From contig OV884059.1 of assembly GCA_930367215.1 (NCBI GenBank), forward strand, positions 32,665,882-32,729,881: a DNA stretch of 64,000 bases. The letters are read 5' to 3'. Positions within the stretch are counted from its first letter, which is position 1. The number at the start of each line of letters is the position of its first letter. Shown one piece after another: positions 1 to 11,805 of this stretch. Below the pieces are notes generated by a model. It was not told the origin of the DNA. It worked only from the letters and a program-made list of their open reading frames with translations, and searched no databases. This DNA comes from Pollenia angustigena (taxonomy: Eukaryota; Arthropoda; Insecta; Diptera; Polleniidae). The position numbers and the translations under genes are program-made.

Positions 1-361
1 TAAAATTTTTTTAAACGATTAAGGTCAGAGCAAATCATAGAACATTTTTAATACATTTTCGATCCATTCTACATTAAAACTATATATCTGATCATTTCAT
101 TGTTTTATTTTTCTTTATTAAAAAAAATAAATTTTAATAATATTATTTGTAATTAGAAATTAATTAGTTAATAATCAGTATATTTTTGTAAATGCAAACA
201 AATACAATTGTTTAATTATTTAAAACACAAACAAAAAAATTAAATGATGTTCAAAACTTATGTAAACATTAAATTAATAAAAAATAAAAATGTTTAGTCC
301 TAAGGCCACCATACACTATAAAAATGCTTGATTTAAAGCTCGTGTACGTGTGAAGGACATT
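1..361. other. unassigned AT-rich DNA
   Basis: No coding region, terminal repeat or RNA-like structure that I can support. The base composition is strongly AT, as in the other intergenic stretches. Confidence 0.6.
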
Positions 362-571
362 CAGGGGTGTTCTATAAATCGAAAACTTAAAACGCAAGAA
401 TTTGGAAGTTGTTTTTAATATACTTTTTTATCTTAATTTAATAAATTATGTTACAAAGTTCTGTTTAATAGAGAAATATTTGTCATAAAATTCTTTTTTT
501 ACAGAAATCTTATTAAAAAAGGACGTTTTAAATTCTGCCGTTTTACGTTTTCTAATTCCAGAACACCTCTG
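362..571. repeat. short inverted-repeat element (MITE), copy 1
   Basis: The left end CAGGGGTGTTCT is matched by the inverted right end AGAACACCTCTG, and the next bases also pair (AAAACGCAAGAATTT against AAATTCTGCCGTTTT). A relative with the same ends and interior lies at 30774-30993. The CAGGGGTG-type end is typical of hAT MITEs. The two 8-bp flanks do not match, so the class is an inference. Confidence 0.7.
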
Positions 572-1033
572 ATAATATCTATATTGGTTTGATTTTCCAT
601 CAAACGTTGTCGGTGCAACACATACAAACACATTTTCACTTATACTACCATAGCGCTTTATGAGTATTTTGATAAGTGTATGGTGTCCTTTAGTCCAATC
701 TATCAAAGAATTTGTTTTTTAATTATTCAAATAAGTTCGAATGCTCTATTCGTCTGTGCCGAATCTATGATCACCTCCACATACAGTTAGCATATTTCTG
801 AAAACTGACGTAAGTATTATAATTAATAGCGATATAGACCTTTTTTTAATGATTGGTCATATAAAACTTAATTTGAACTATTTGGAATTAAATATCATGA
901 TTAGTAACAGTCTTAGCCGTACTAAAATTATTTTCAGGAGCAGAATTTATATTGTACCCATGGTAAATTATGGTACAATCAGCACACTCATCAGGAATTA
1001 AGAAGGACCAAATTTCAATGCAGTGCTTTTTAG
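572..1033. other. unassigned, with one repeat fragment
   Basis: Nothing coding is supported. The only recognisable piece is the fragment at 728-783 described separately. Confidence 0.5.
728..783 (-). repeat. terminal fragment of the 152-bp-repeat element, inverted
   Basis: Reading the minus strand gives a sequence close to 11125-11190 (GGAGGT..., then a GATTCGGCACAG-like block, then GAATAGAGC). It is therefore a detached, reversed end of the dispersed repeat whose longer copies are at 1910 and 9598. Confidence 0.6.
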
Positions 1034-1909
1034 AAGGCTGCTTTTTATGGGACAATCATCTATTTTAACTGGCTGTCATCTATAAAATTTGTGTCCTCTC
1101 TTTTCATAATCTGTCATCTTTATTTTTAACAGCATGATCAATATTTGCTTTTATTATTATAAATTAAAATACATTTTATTTCACGGCGATCACTGTTTTT
1201 TTCTGTCAAATCGTATGGAAAATGTCGTGACATGCTTGTTCTGTTCATACTCCTACTGAACTATCAGAATGGAATTTTTAAGTTTCATTATTTTTTTAAC
1301 TAATTGTACTTAAGTAAACGTAAATTTTACAGGAAAAACTTTTTATTTTTCCTATGTTGCGGGGCCAGTTACCAATTGTAGAATATACTCTTGTTAAGAG
1401 GCTCACTCTAAGTGGCACTGGGTATATTTCTTTGCCAGTATTTCTAAATGCACTAGGAGCAGCCATGCTCGGTGAAAATGCTCCAATGTTAAGGGGCGTT
1501 GGTGGTCTCTTGGTGAGGTTACTACCAACTCGGAGTAGGGCCACAGGTGTTGGCATTGGTTCAACTCTTTTGGGGACCTGGGTAAATTATACCTTTTAGT
1601 TTTTATTGTACTTGGGGTCATGGTGAAGGGATGGTCCCATACCTTGGGTAAGAGTTTATTTGGAAAGGAACTAGTCGTGTGCAAAAGTCGCTGTGACGCT
1701 TTAACAGGAATCATAACACCTATTTGCTGCTTGAGAGGAAAACCAAAAATATAATTGATTTGACACACTTCAAGACACAAATTGAAGAAAAACTACATGC
1801 TGGTCGAAGAGGCATATCTTTCTCTACCACACGGCATCAAAATCTCAATTTAATTTAAAAGAGGATTTAGCAGGTTTGCATATTAAGCCGACGATATGTT
1901 ATTTTGTAT
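1034..1909 (+). repeat. relative of the hAT-type insertion at 53735, truncated
   Basis: From about 1034 the sequence parallels 53735-54400: a tract around AACTGGCTGTCATCTATAAA, a TTTTACAGGAAAAA block, and a TACATGCTGGTCGA block followed by TATTAAGCCGACGATATG. The right end is cut off at 1909 by the next repeat. Compared with the other copy it has about 370 extra bases (1354-1722), which contain an open frame on each strand that I do not recognise. The extra segment may be an insertion here or a deletion in the other copy. Confidence 0.6.
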
Positions 1910-2935
1910 AGCCTCCACCACAACTATAGTTGTGAAGAGGGTATACTTAGTTTGTCATTCCGTGTGAAACTTTTTTATTATTTATCTCAGACCCCATACA
2001 GTATATATATTCTGGGTCCTTGAGTAATTCTATGTCGATTTAGCCATGTCCGTCTGTTGAAAACACACTCACTTTCAAAAAACTCAAAGAAATAAACAAA
2101 CTTGGTGTCAAATTGCTTGAAGGTATTCTAAGCAATTTGGGATTGAAATCCAGCAAAATCGGTTTAGTAGGATCAGAGCTATGAATAAAAATGTGGAACC
2201 ACCACCTAACAAAACTGATCATTATTTTACAAAAACTTACATAAATGGTGGAACGATGCACGGAACCATATAAGATTTTGCAAAAATTCGTATTATTTGA
2301 TTAGAAATGACGCTGTAAGATTTCGCAAAGATCCGTCCATAATTTACCCTAGGACCCATATCAGCCCTAATCTCGGAAACAGTATAGTACGCCTAAAACC
2401 CTAATTGATAATGCTATCATTATAAATTTTGGCACGCCACAGTTTTATAGGACTAAAAATGACGGTGTAAAATTTTGTGAAGAGCGGTGCATAATTTGAT
2501 ACATCACAGTTTTATAAGATTAGAAACAAGACTGTAAAATTTCGTGACGATCCCTAGGCCCAATACAAACCCTACTCCCGAAAAACAGTTAAGTTCGCCT
2601 AAAAACGTAATTAACAATGCTATCATGATAGAAATTGGTACGTCACTGTTTTATAGGACTAGAAATGACGCTGTCAAATTTCGTGAAAATCGGTCCATAA
2701 TTTACCTTAGTCCGCATATAAACCCTACTCCCGGAAAACAGTTGTTATGCCTAAAACCGTACAAAATAATGCTATCAGAATAAAATTTAATACTTCACAG
2801 TTTTATATGACTAGCAATGACACTGTAAAATTTCGTGAAGATCGGTCCATAATTTACCCTAGGCCCCATATAAACCCCACTCCCGGAAAACAGTTTAGTA
2901 CGCCTAAAAACGTAAAAAATAATCTGTGCTACCAA
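1910..2935 (+). repeat. dispersed element with ~152-bp tandem repeats, copy 1
   Basis: It starts with a hairpin-prone CCTCCACCACAA / GTTGTGAAGAGGG segment. A TCTGGGTCCTTGAG / CCATGTCCGTCTG head follows, then degenerate tandem units built on CGGTCCATAATTTACC and CCCGGAAAACAG. Two successive CGGTCCATAA motifs start at 2691 and 2843, a 152-bp period. Copies of the same element lie at 9598 and 36118. Subterminal hairpins plus internal tandem repeats recall the DINE-1/Helentron group, but that class is an inference. Confidence 0.75.
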
Positions 2936-3033
2936 CCAAAGCAGATATATTTACTAGATACTCTTGATTCCACAGTAGATTACTTTTTTTTTTATTTGTA
3001 GCTGTCAACTTTGTATCACAATACACTAGTTAT

Positions 3034-3518
3034 CAAGGTATATTTACACAAGGCAAACTCGTTGTTACAACAAGTACAACAAGACAAAAACAACACGCCA
3101 AATTGTTTTTGTATTTGGAACCATGGTGTCAAAAAAAAACGCAACAATGTGCCTTTAAAATAAAAACACAAATTGAAAAAAAAACAACACGTGCAGTTCA
3201 GAATAATAAGCTGAAACAATTTTTAATATATTGTGCATTCTCAAGCATAAAAATAAAGTATTATTGCAAAAAATAATGCATTTAAATGTATTTTGTTTGC
3301 TTAGTAATCACAAGAATTAAAATTTCACAAAAATAAAATGTTTTTCACAATTTTACACTTTTTTAATTCAAAATGGCGCGCACTTACCATAAGTATGTAA
3401 ACAAACACAAGGAACCAACGGAACCAACATAAATAACTTTTGACACTAGGGTTCCAAATGGGGTAAACAGCTGACAAACATATGGGCCAACGAGTTTACC
3501 TTGTGTAAATATACCTTG
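3034..3518. mobile_element. hAT-type MITE, 485 bp
   Basis: The terminal inverted repeats are CAAGGTATATTTACACAAGG at the left and its reverse complement at the right, extending to about 28 bp with one mismatch. An exact 8-bp target duplication, CTAGTTAT, flanks it (3026-3033 and 3519-3526). An 8-bp duplication is the hAT signature. No transposase is encoded. Confidence 0.9.
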
Positions 3519-3650
3519 CTAGTTATATTGTGTATGAGAAAGGCGAGAACATGTAAAGAGACTTCGTCTTGTGTTTAATAATTTGACATCTTCAAGGAAC
3601 TACGACTGCCTGGTAAATTATTCTGCCTTAATTAGCAACACTGAAACATT

Positions 3651-3890
3651 TTGATTCTCTTTTATCATTATATATATAGTGCATCAATTTCTAGGACCGA
3701 AATCCCCCATTCAAATAATATAATCCAAAAATGGTTAACATTTTTCGATAATGGGGAAAGTCCACATTTGTTTATTATAGTGCAATATATTTTTATTGTA
3801 CCACCTAGTAATTGCTATGTAGAGCGTGTTTTCAGCGTCATGAAAATAAATGCCATGATACGCGCTCTAGGATGCTTGTTCCTTTATTAA
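3651..3890 (+). pseudogene. hAT transposase C-terminal fragment
   Basis: The frame contains an IIQKWLTFF stretch followed by IFIVPPSNCYVERVFSVMK. This matches the hAT dimerisation region, whose core is a proline, small residues and then S/VERVFS. Only about 60 residues look transposase-like; no upstream catalytic DDE region is visible within 600 bases and no terminal repeats were found. It is probably a decayed remnant of a hobo/Ac-type element. It is not a host gene, because the frame begins and ends in unrelated AT-rich DNA. Confidence 0.6.
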
Positions 3891-4269
3891 AGTTAAGTTG
3901 TTGGTTCATTTCAATTTTAGCTTAAGATGTGCTAAGTTTGTTGAATTTTTTACTTTAAATTCGTATCTTCGTATCTAGTGACAACACGATCCATTATTTA
4001 CGCACGTTTCATCATTCTGCGTCAGTATCTTTGGTTTGTCTTCATTACTTGAATTGTAAAAAAACTGATTAGTGGAGTCGGACTTCGCTTCATTGAAATG
4101 TCTTATTTTTGTGTCTTTCCTTTGTTCTCTTCACTCATCTTCTTCGATATCCCTTCATTTTTGTAAACGTCAAATTTTATTCAGAAAAAGTTTAACATTT
4201 TCCATACGTGGTTTCGCTACTCTGTTTCCCTTACTGTTCTTCCAACCAGTCAATTTAACGAATAACGTT

Positions 4270-4300
4270 TGGGCAAGGCGAAGTTCGCCGGGTCCGCTAG
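4270..4300 (+). mobile_element. Helitron 3' terminus
   Basis: A GC hairpin (GGCGAAGTTCGCC) about ten bases before a terminal CTAG is the standard Helitron 3' end. A nearly identical end occurs at 57774. The base after CTAG is A rather than the usual T, so the flank may have mutated. The non-coding DNA upstream, back to roughly 3950, probably belongs to this element, but the 5' end was not found. Confidence 0.75.
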
Positions 4301-5017
4301 AATAGTATATTAATTATACATAAACGGATTTGTTGGAATTTTTCTATGGTTTTTTAGTGGTGTCCCGTTTTGGCAATTTGAAAAGGTGGTAATCCTACTT
4401 AGATTATGGTAAATTATAAACCGATTATCACAAAATTGCATAATGATATTTCTGGTAATATAATAACCTTGCAGGCACACGTTCAAGTTGTTCTTGATAG
4501 TCTTTTACATATACTGTTTGTCAAAATTTACATAAATCGAAAGCTGTGACGTAGGCTGCACTCAATTTGTAAGCAATTTACTTTCAAGATGTCATCAAAA
4601 AAGCAATTTATAAAGAAAAACATGTTATCAGCTGCTATAATTGAAAGTAAAATTGCCAAACAAATGGAAACGTGAAATTGAAAGCCATCTCGGGGTCAAT
4701 TAAAAAAGTGTGAGTGTGTTAGTAAAAAAGTGAGAGTGTATTGCAAATTGAAAGGAACTGAAAGGCAAAACTTGATCGTGTGACCTCCAAGTAAAGCTGC
4801 AAGGGACCAAATATCTCTATTTTCTATCTATATTTTAGGCATATCTCATTGATTTCCCAGAGTGGGCTCTATATGAGGCCTATGGTAAATTATGGATTCT
4901 TAGTGAAATTATGAAACTATGACAGACCAGATTTTACTACAAAAGCATTAGATGCGATCCCGTACTTTTTGGGTAAAGTTCGGTAAAATGATAGTAAACG
5001 CAAATTTCTCCCACTAT
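4301..5017. other. unassigned AT-rich DNA
   Basis: No gene, terminal repeat pair or conserved protein fragment was recognised. Confidence 0.5.
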
Positions 5018-5600
5018 CCTGCAGATTACAAGACTAGTCCATACATGCATGTAAAGAGTAGTCCATAAAGGAGTAGGAGTACTCCAAACCTACTCCAAAT
5101 ATATGGGTAAAAGGTGGTCCATTTAACATTACGATGTCCTAGGAGGGGACCATATAACCCACCGAAGTAGTCCATAAACAACTCCATGGAGTACTAAAGT
5201 GGGTGTGTTTTAAAAGTACTCCATATTACTACAGTATGGAATATTCTTAAGGAGTAGTTTAAGCATTTTTATTTTTCATTTTTTACTAATCGTCTTTTAT
5301 GGTGTGTACTGTAGTCTATTATTGATATTATTAAATATATTTACTTGGTATTTTTAATTTTGTTACCTTTTTGCCACAAATTTCACAAACTTTCACTGTT
5401 AAATTAACAATTAATAATGGACACCATCAGGGCTACCAATGTGTAATACTGTAAACTATAGAAAAGTATACATCATGCAGTTGTTGGCAGCACTGCATGT
5501 TAATTTCTTCTAACATGGTCCATACAACAGTACATTGGACCATGTTGTAAGTAATCCATTTAAGCCACAATGGACCACGTAGTCCAATATTATCTGTAGG
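5018..5600. mobile_element. inverted-repeat element, 583 bp
   Basis: The ends CCTGCAGATTACAAGACTAG and, inverted, CCTACAGATAATATTGGACT pair over about 25 bases with mismatches. The interior is rich in the motif TAGTCCAT / AGTACTCC in both orientations. No target duplication is clear and no protein is encoded. Confidence 0.55.
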
Positions 5601-5941
5601 GTAATAGACAAAAATTAACAAAAGTACGGGAACAATAAAAACCAAATTTCTACCCCAAAAGAAAACGTTACTTATGAAAACGTTAAAATAAATACATACT
5701 TTTTACATTAGCATGTATAAAAGTAAAATTTAAGCATGTCATTTTTACATTTTATAGATTGATATTCACTTAGGACCTTGAACATATAGTTTTGTGTTTC
5801 TAAGTTCAATATTATAGAAAATTCAAAAAGTACCATACGTAGAACACAAAAGTAATAGAAAGAATTTCCCATATTTATAATTTTTGATACTTTTTTCTCC
5901 CCATTGAAATATCAAAAATGTTTGTTTCTCTTTCAGTTACC
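5601..5941. other. unassigned flank of the copia insertion
   Basis: AT-rich, no features seen. It is the pre-insertion host sequence to the left of the provirus. Confidence 0.5.
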
Positions 5942-5946
5942 GAATT

Positions 5947-6163
5947 TGTTTCAGGTCCAAAACGCAGTTTATAAAATAATTAACGCTCAATGTTTATATA
6001 AAACTTATTTATTAAAAGAAAATTTGATACAAAAAAAAGCAAAAAACAAAAGCTAATAAAAATTTACATAGAAAAACTATACATATAATGTCAAAACATA
6101 TTTGATTAGAATAAAGTTAAAACGGTTTATTTGTGCAAAGTGGAAAACGAGTGTTCTCCCACA
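5947..6163 (-). repeat. copia 3' LTR (217 bp)
   Basis: On the minus strand the LTR starts TGTGGGAGAACACTC and ends GACCTGAAACA, giving TG...CA ends. It matches the other LTR at both ends and across the block around TCAAAACATATTTGATTAGA. Confidence 0.92.
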
Positions 6164-6172
6164 CCCTTCCTC
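6164..6172 (-). other. polypurine tract of the copia element
   Basis: Directly before the 3' LTR the minus strand reads GAGGAAGGG, the expected position and composition of the plus-strand primer of an LTR retrotransposon. Confidence 0.75.
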
Positions 6173-6493
6173 AATCGGATGCCAACCTTAGTAGAGTTCT
6201 AAATTTTGTAAACTTAGGTTTAGAAAAAGGTTTTGTCATTGCGCGAAATTATCGTATGTTACAAAAACCAAATTTTACAGGAGAGCCATTTTTCTACTTT
6301 TCTCTGCTATCACTTGCAACATAAAAATGAAAATTTACATAAAATTTTTGGAGCAACGAAGTGGAATTGGCCTACAATATTTTGTCAGGTGACGTCTCTT
6401 TGAATGTAGAACAAGTTTGCATCAAAAACTCAATTTCAAAAAAACTGGCATATACTATAATTTCGCGCAAAAGGGTCGATATCAGCTAACATA

Positions 6494-6760
6494 TCATTTG
6501 ATGGGCAATACATATATACAACTTATATGTTTTTTATCTATATGATCCTTTACGAAATGCGCTTTTGTGTGAATGTGCTTTGTTCTTGCACTTAGTTTTT
6601 GTTCTTTTATCATATGTAAACAGCTTATGTTGTCTTCATATATTACAGTTGGGGATTTTTGCGTTATGTACACACCATCTAAGAGATTTCTTAGCCAAAT
6701 AGCTTCTTTACACGTTTCAGAAAGTGAAATAAATTCAGCGTTTGTTTTCTGCACGACCAA
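6494..6760 (-). pseudogene. copia RNase H domain
   Basis: The frame reads QKTNAEFISLSETCKEAIWL, then a YEDNISCL segment and RTKHIHTKAHFVKDHI. These are the copia RNase H landmarks: acidic residue in the NAEF / TEAEY position, EDN, and the KHID-K-HF-type segment. It lies at the 3' end of pol, as expected. The region linking it to the reverse transcriptase frame at 6808 is broken. Confidence 0.85.
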
Positions 6761-6807
6761 CTAATTGTGCCACCGTTTATCTGAAAAATATAACCAGAGT
6801 TAGATTT

Positions 6808-7940
6808 TCAATCGACCATATCTTCCGCCCAATTTGCGTCTGCGAAACCAGTAAGTATGTTTGGGTTTACATTATTAGCACTCATTCTTAAAAAATATTG
6901 TTCAGTACCCTTCAAATATCTAAGTACTCTTTTCAACTCCGACCAATCTTCTTGAGTAGGGTGACTTACTTTACGAGCAAGTATTGAAACGCTTGCAGCA
7001 ATATCAGGTCTAGAAATAACGCTAAGGTACAGTAACGATCCTACCAGCTTTTGATATTGGTCGTTACTTAATAAATTTTCTGAATCAGTTCTACCATATC
7101 CTGGATCCAATGGGTATTGGGATATTTTTGAATCTTGTAAACCAAATTCCTTAACAAGATTTCTTATATAAGTGGATTGACGGATGCAATAATTTGAATC
7201 TTTATCTTGAAATATTTCGATTCCCGAGAAATGACTTACTTTTCCTAGGCAATTTATATCAATATATTATAACAACTTTTCTACCTCTAAGATGTTTGAT
7301 TCTCTTTGAGGTGCAACCAAAATATCATCAACGTAAATAAACATATACACTAGCCCTTCCTCGTTGGTGTATTTTGTGTAAAGATATGGGTCCGCTTGAC
7401 ACTGCCTGAATCCCACTGAACATATGACGTCATGTAGTGACTGATTCCACACGTGAGCAGCTTGCTTGAGCCCATATATACTTTTTTTAAGCTTGCATAC
7501 AAGTTTGTTCCCCTCCTCAAATCCAGGTGGTTGTTTCATGTAGATAACTTCCTTAAGATCTCCATTTAGAAAAGCAGATTTCACATCAAAATGAACTATT
7601 GACATCTTCTTGACACCAGCGACAGATAATAAAACTCTTAACGTTGCTTGTTTAACAACAGGTGTATAAACTTCATCGTTATCACCACCGAATTTTTGAG
7701 TAAAACCACGAGAACCAAACGCGCCTTTAACCTCAGCGGCTTACATTCTACATCCCGTTTTACCTTATACGTCCATTTAGAACTGACGATGTTAGCATTA
7801 GGCGGAGCAGACACCAATTCCCACGTATTTGAGCCTTTTAAAATTGTGTATTCTTCTTTCATTGCAGCAACCCATTTTTTGCTCTCTTCAGATTTCAAAG
7901 CTTCTTTACATGATTTTGGTTCCACTATATCTTTACACAT
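6808..7940 (-). pseudogene. copia reverse transcriptase, frameshifted
   Basis: Three open pieces together make a copia-type reverse transcriptase. The first (7638-7940) has the KEEYTILKGSNTWELV and SKWTYKVKRD segments. The second (7267-7605) has FDVKSAFLNGDLKEVIYM, the KSIYGLKQAAHVW block and the catalytic YVDD. The third (6808-7110) has the SLLYLSVISRPDIA and RVLRYLKGT segments. The gaps between them hold frameshifts and stops, so no full polypeptide can be made. Confidence 0.9.
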
Positions 7941-8038
7941 AGAAATTGCATTATAACCAAAACGATCTGGATGTTTACCTTTATTATTTCGTGATGATCT
8001 TCGACATCCTTCAGAACTTTTTTCGACCAGCTCTTGAA

Positions 8039-8763
8039 CTATATTTTTATTTTTTTTTTCACCAATGTTTTATTTTTATCTAAATCGCCGTTTAAATCTT
8101 CGTCTGCAGTAGCAAATTCTTTAAGGCTTTGAAATGTGTCATAATCAAATAAAATATTATCATAGTGATCCCCTTTATTCGATTTCTGGTTATCTGTCGG
8201 TGTTTCATTTAAAAATTCAATAAAAACTTCGGAATTATTTGCTGGATCAAGTGAATATATATTTTTAGAAGCATCGGGCTTTAAAAATTTGACCGCACGG
8301 CTTATAGTGGCGACATTAGTGTTAACATTAACCATACGATAACCTTTTGAATGCTCATCAAACCCCATAAAAACTAAAACTTCTGTTCTGTTGTCCAATT
8401 TTTTACGTTTCTCTTTAGGTATAAGAACATGACCTTTTTCAACAAAAATCTTAAATTTTTCAACATTAGGAATCTTGTTTTCTCACAATTGATATGGAGT
8501 ACAATTTATTGATTTTGAAAAACATCTGTTCTGAATAAAATTTGCGGTATTAATGGTCTCTCCCCAAAACTTGTTCGGTAATTTCGCTTCAGTAAGCATA
8601 CACCTAGCCATTTCTGTTAAACTTCTGTTCTTCCTTTCCGCAATTCCATTTTGCTGAGGACAATAGGGAACTGAATATTGATACTCGATGCCTTTTGAAT
8701 CGAGGTAGCTTCGGACATATTTAGCCGTATATTCCCCACCATTATCTGATCTTATAGTTAATG
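8039..8763 (-). pseudogene. copia integrase, C-terminal half only
   Basis: Reading starts at RSDNGGEYTAKYV, containing the second catalytic aspartate, and continues through CPQQNGIAERKNRS with the catalytic glutamate. A connector rich in charged residues follows (GFDEHSKGYRMV onwards). The zinc-binding region and the segment with the first catalytic aspartate are missing: the frame passes within about 20 codons from the GLYQL segment that ends the protease side to SDNGGEY. A stop lies after the TPYQL segment. Confidence 0.85.
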
Positions 8764-9597
8764 GATATTATACCATTATCTTCGGCTGTGACTTTTTCTG
8801 TAGTTGATATAACCCATTTGCTAGAACAGCTATACACTGAACCAAAAAACGCTATTTAAAACAAAATATTGCGTTTTTATTTTAAAATTGCAGCAATTTT
8901 TTTGAAAATATATTAAACACAAAAATGTTCAATTTTATTTTAAAAAGAAACGGTGTGGTTTACAAAATTAGGCAATAAAAATCATATTTAAAACAAAAAT
9001 GTACGTCTTTGTATCAAAAAATATTATTTTTTTACTAAAACTTTTAAGAACAAAATAGGTTTTCTTTTATATTAAAAGGCAACACTTTTGTTTTTAATAA
9101 GAAGCAGAAAAAACATTTTAAAATTTTTCGTTTTTGTTTTAAAAAGTTTAACAATTTGAAAAACGTATTAAAATCAAAACTGGTTTGTACTTGAAAATAA
9201 AATAAAACATTTTAATTTTAAAAGTTTACAACTAAGCGTCATTAAAAAAATATAGCTCGGTGCATTGTGTTTTAAAAAGTATAAAAAGTTAAACAAATAT
9301 TAAAAGCTCGGTGCAGTGTGTTTTAAAAAAGTTAAAAAAATATTATAGCTCAAAGAATATTGTAAAAAATGAAAGACCACGCTGAAGATTTTTTAGAGGT
9401 ATATGACATTAATGATATTTTGCACGAGCCAAATACCGAAAGTGATCCTTTAGTGGTTATTTTAAAACGTTTTGATTTAATGATTGTAATGCCATTTCTA
9501 AAAGGTAAGTTGCAACTTATTATTATAAAGTTCATTTTTTTTAGGCTATGTGTTAGTCAAAATGTCGCCAATATTAAAATCTTTCCATTTTTTTATT

Positions 9598-11190
9598 CCC
9601 TCCACCACAATTAGTTGTGAAGATGGTATATTAAGTTTGTCATTCCGTGTGAAACTTTTTTATTATTCATCTCAGACCCTATAAAGTATATATATTCTGG
9701 GTCCTTGAATAATTTTAAGTCGATTTAGCCATGTCCGTCTGTCTGTCCGTCTGTTGAAAACACGCTCACTTTCGAAAAACTCAAAAGAAATAAACAAACT
9801 TGGTGTCAAATTGCTTGCAGTTTGGGATTGAAATCCAGCAAAATCGGTTCAATAGGATCTGAGCTATGAATCAAAATGTGGAACCACCACCTAAAAAAAA
9901 TTGATAATTTTGTTACAAAAACCAACATAAATGGTGGAAAAATGCACAGAATGATATAAGATTTCGCAACAGTTCGTTTTATTTAACTGGAAATCACGCT
10001 GTAAAATATCTTGAAGATCTGTCCATGATTTACCCTAGGCCCCATATAAGCCCTACTCCCGGAAAACAGTATAGTAAGCCTAAAACCCTAACTAACAATG
10101 CTATCATAACAATGCTTGGCACGTCACAGTTAAATAGGACTAGAAATGAAACTTTTAAGTTTCGTGAAGATCGGTCCATAATTTACCATAGGCCCCATAT
10201 AAACCTTACTCCCGGAAAACAGCTTAGTTCGCCTAAAAACGTAAAAAAGAATGCTATCATAACAAAATTTGGTACATCACAGTTTTATTGAACGAGAAAT
10301 AAGACTTTAAAATTTTGTGAAGAACGGTCCATCATTTACCATAGGCCCCATATAAACCTTACTCCCGGAAAACAGCTTAGTAAACCTAAATACGTAAAAA
10401 ATAATGCTATCATAACAAAATTTGGAACATATAAGTTTGACAGAACAAGAAATAAGACTGTGAAATTTCGTGAAGATCAGTTCATAATTTACCCTAGGCC
10501 CCATATAAACCTTACTCCCGGAAAACAGCTTAGTACGCCTAAAAACGTAAAAAATAACGCTATCATAACAAAATTTGATACATCTCAGTTTTATAGAACT
10601 AGAAATGACACTGTGAATTTGGTGAAGATCGGTGCATAACTTACCATAGGCCTTATATAAAGCCCACTCTGGTAAAATACTTAAATACGCGGTAAACTTT
10701 CTTCCAGTTTAGCTTCATATGGCCAGAAAAAATGTTATGCAATTTTGTGATATACGGTCCATAATTTTCCTTATATTCAGTAAATTTCAAAAGGCTGCTA
10801 AAATGAGCCTTTTGAAATTTACTGCAAACGCTTAAACTAATTGCACCGCTGTATTGAAATTTATGTTTTTTAATACCAGAAATCGTTCTGCAGAATTTGG
10901 GATGATTGGTTCATAGCTTACCATGGCTTTTATATAATTTGTTCTCTTGAAAATCATTTAAGTTCAGCTTAAACTGATATTCTACTCAAACTTTTTAAAA
11001 TTGATTCTGATTGTCGATCAATAATTTTATATAGGTCTAAACCGCAACAAATTTTAATGCAGATGTCTGTTTTTACAAAGATTATAATAATAAATAGACA
11101 TCATACAGATATTAGTCCTAAAACATTCGAAGTGTCGGTGGAGGGTATCAAAGATTCGGCACAGCCGAATATAGCACTCTAACTTGTTTT
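9598..11190 (+). repeat. dispersed element with ~152-bp tandem repeats, copy 2 (longest)
   Basis: It starts CCCTCCACCACAATTAGTTG with the self-complementary GTTGTGAAGA arm, then the TCTGGGTCCTTGA head. Tandem units follow, with CGGTCC-type anchors at 10172, 10325, 10478 and 10630 (spacing 152-153). It ends in a GATTCGGCACAGCCGAATAT palindrome and CACTCTAACTTGT. It lies in intron 1 of the accessory pseudogene of CACTA element 1. Confidence 0.8.
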
Positions 11191-11805
11191 TAATCTGTTT
11201 AGAGAGTCTTCAATACTTAAAAAATGAAGATTTGAAAGAAATTATTCCCTTGATAGGCCTTCGAGTGGAATTTAGAGAGAAGTTATTTGCGTGGAGGAAA
11301 AAAGAGGTGTTTATTAATAAGTTTATTTAATATTCTTTGCTTTATTTTAAAATTTTTTAGTTTGGTATTGATGATGACACTTTATCAGCTCCGTCAAAAG
11401 TGCGAGATTGGTTGTGTCATTCGCAAACCCAATCATCATCGAACAACTCGGGTGCAGCTGTAGTAAAAGTAAGTTTTTATCTTTGAATTATAAAAAAATG
11501 AAATAATTTCTGACTTTAATTATGGGATTTAAAAACTTTATTGATGGAGACGGCAAAGAACAAAGCCATTTTAAATTTGTACGAAAATGCAAATGCTCTT
11601 ACCAACGTGAACAGAACGGAACTTATTAATATAATCGTTGAGGACTCTCTATTTTGCAATATGTCACTATCTCCAAAGGGTTTTACAAATATTGTTGATG
11701 AGATATGTAAAGTGTTTCCCAACGAAAGAAAATATCATGTAAGTATTTGCGAATCAAACTAATAAATAGACAAGTAAAAGTGCTATATTCGGCTATCTGA
11801 CAGAT

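Noticed and set aside
6133..6324. Small gene overlapping the copia LTR edge
   Set aside because: It starts inside the LTR and has no family resemblance; it is explained by the provirus.
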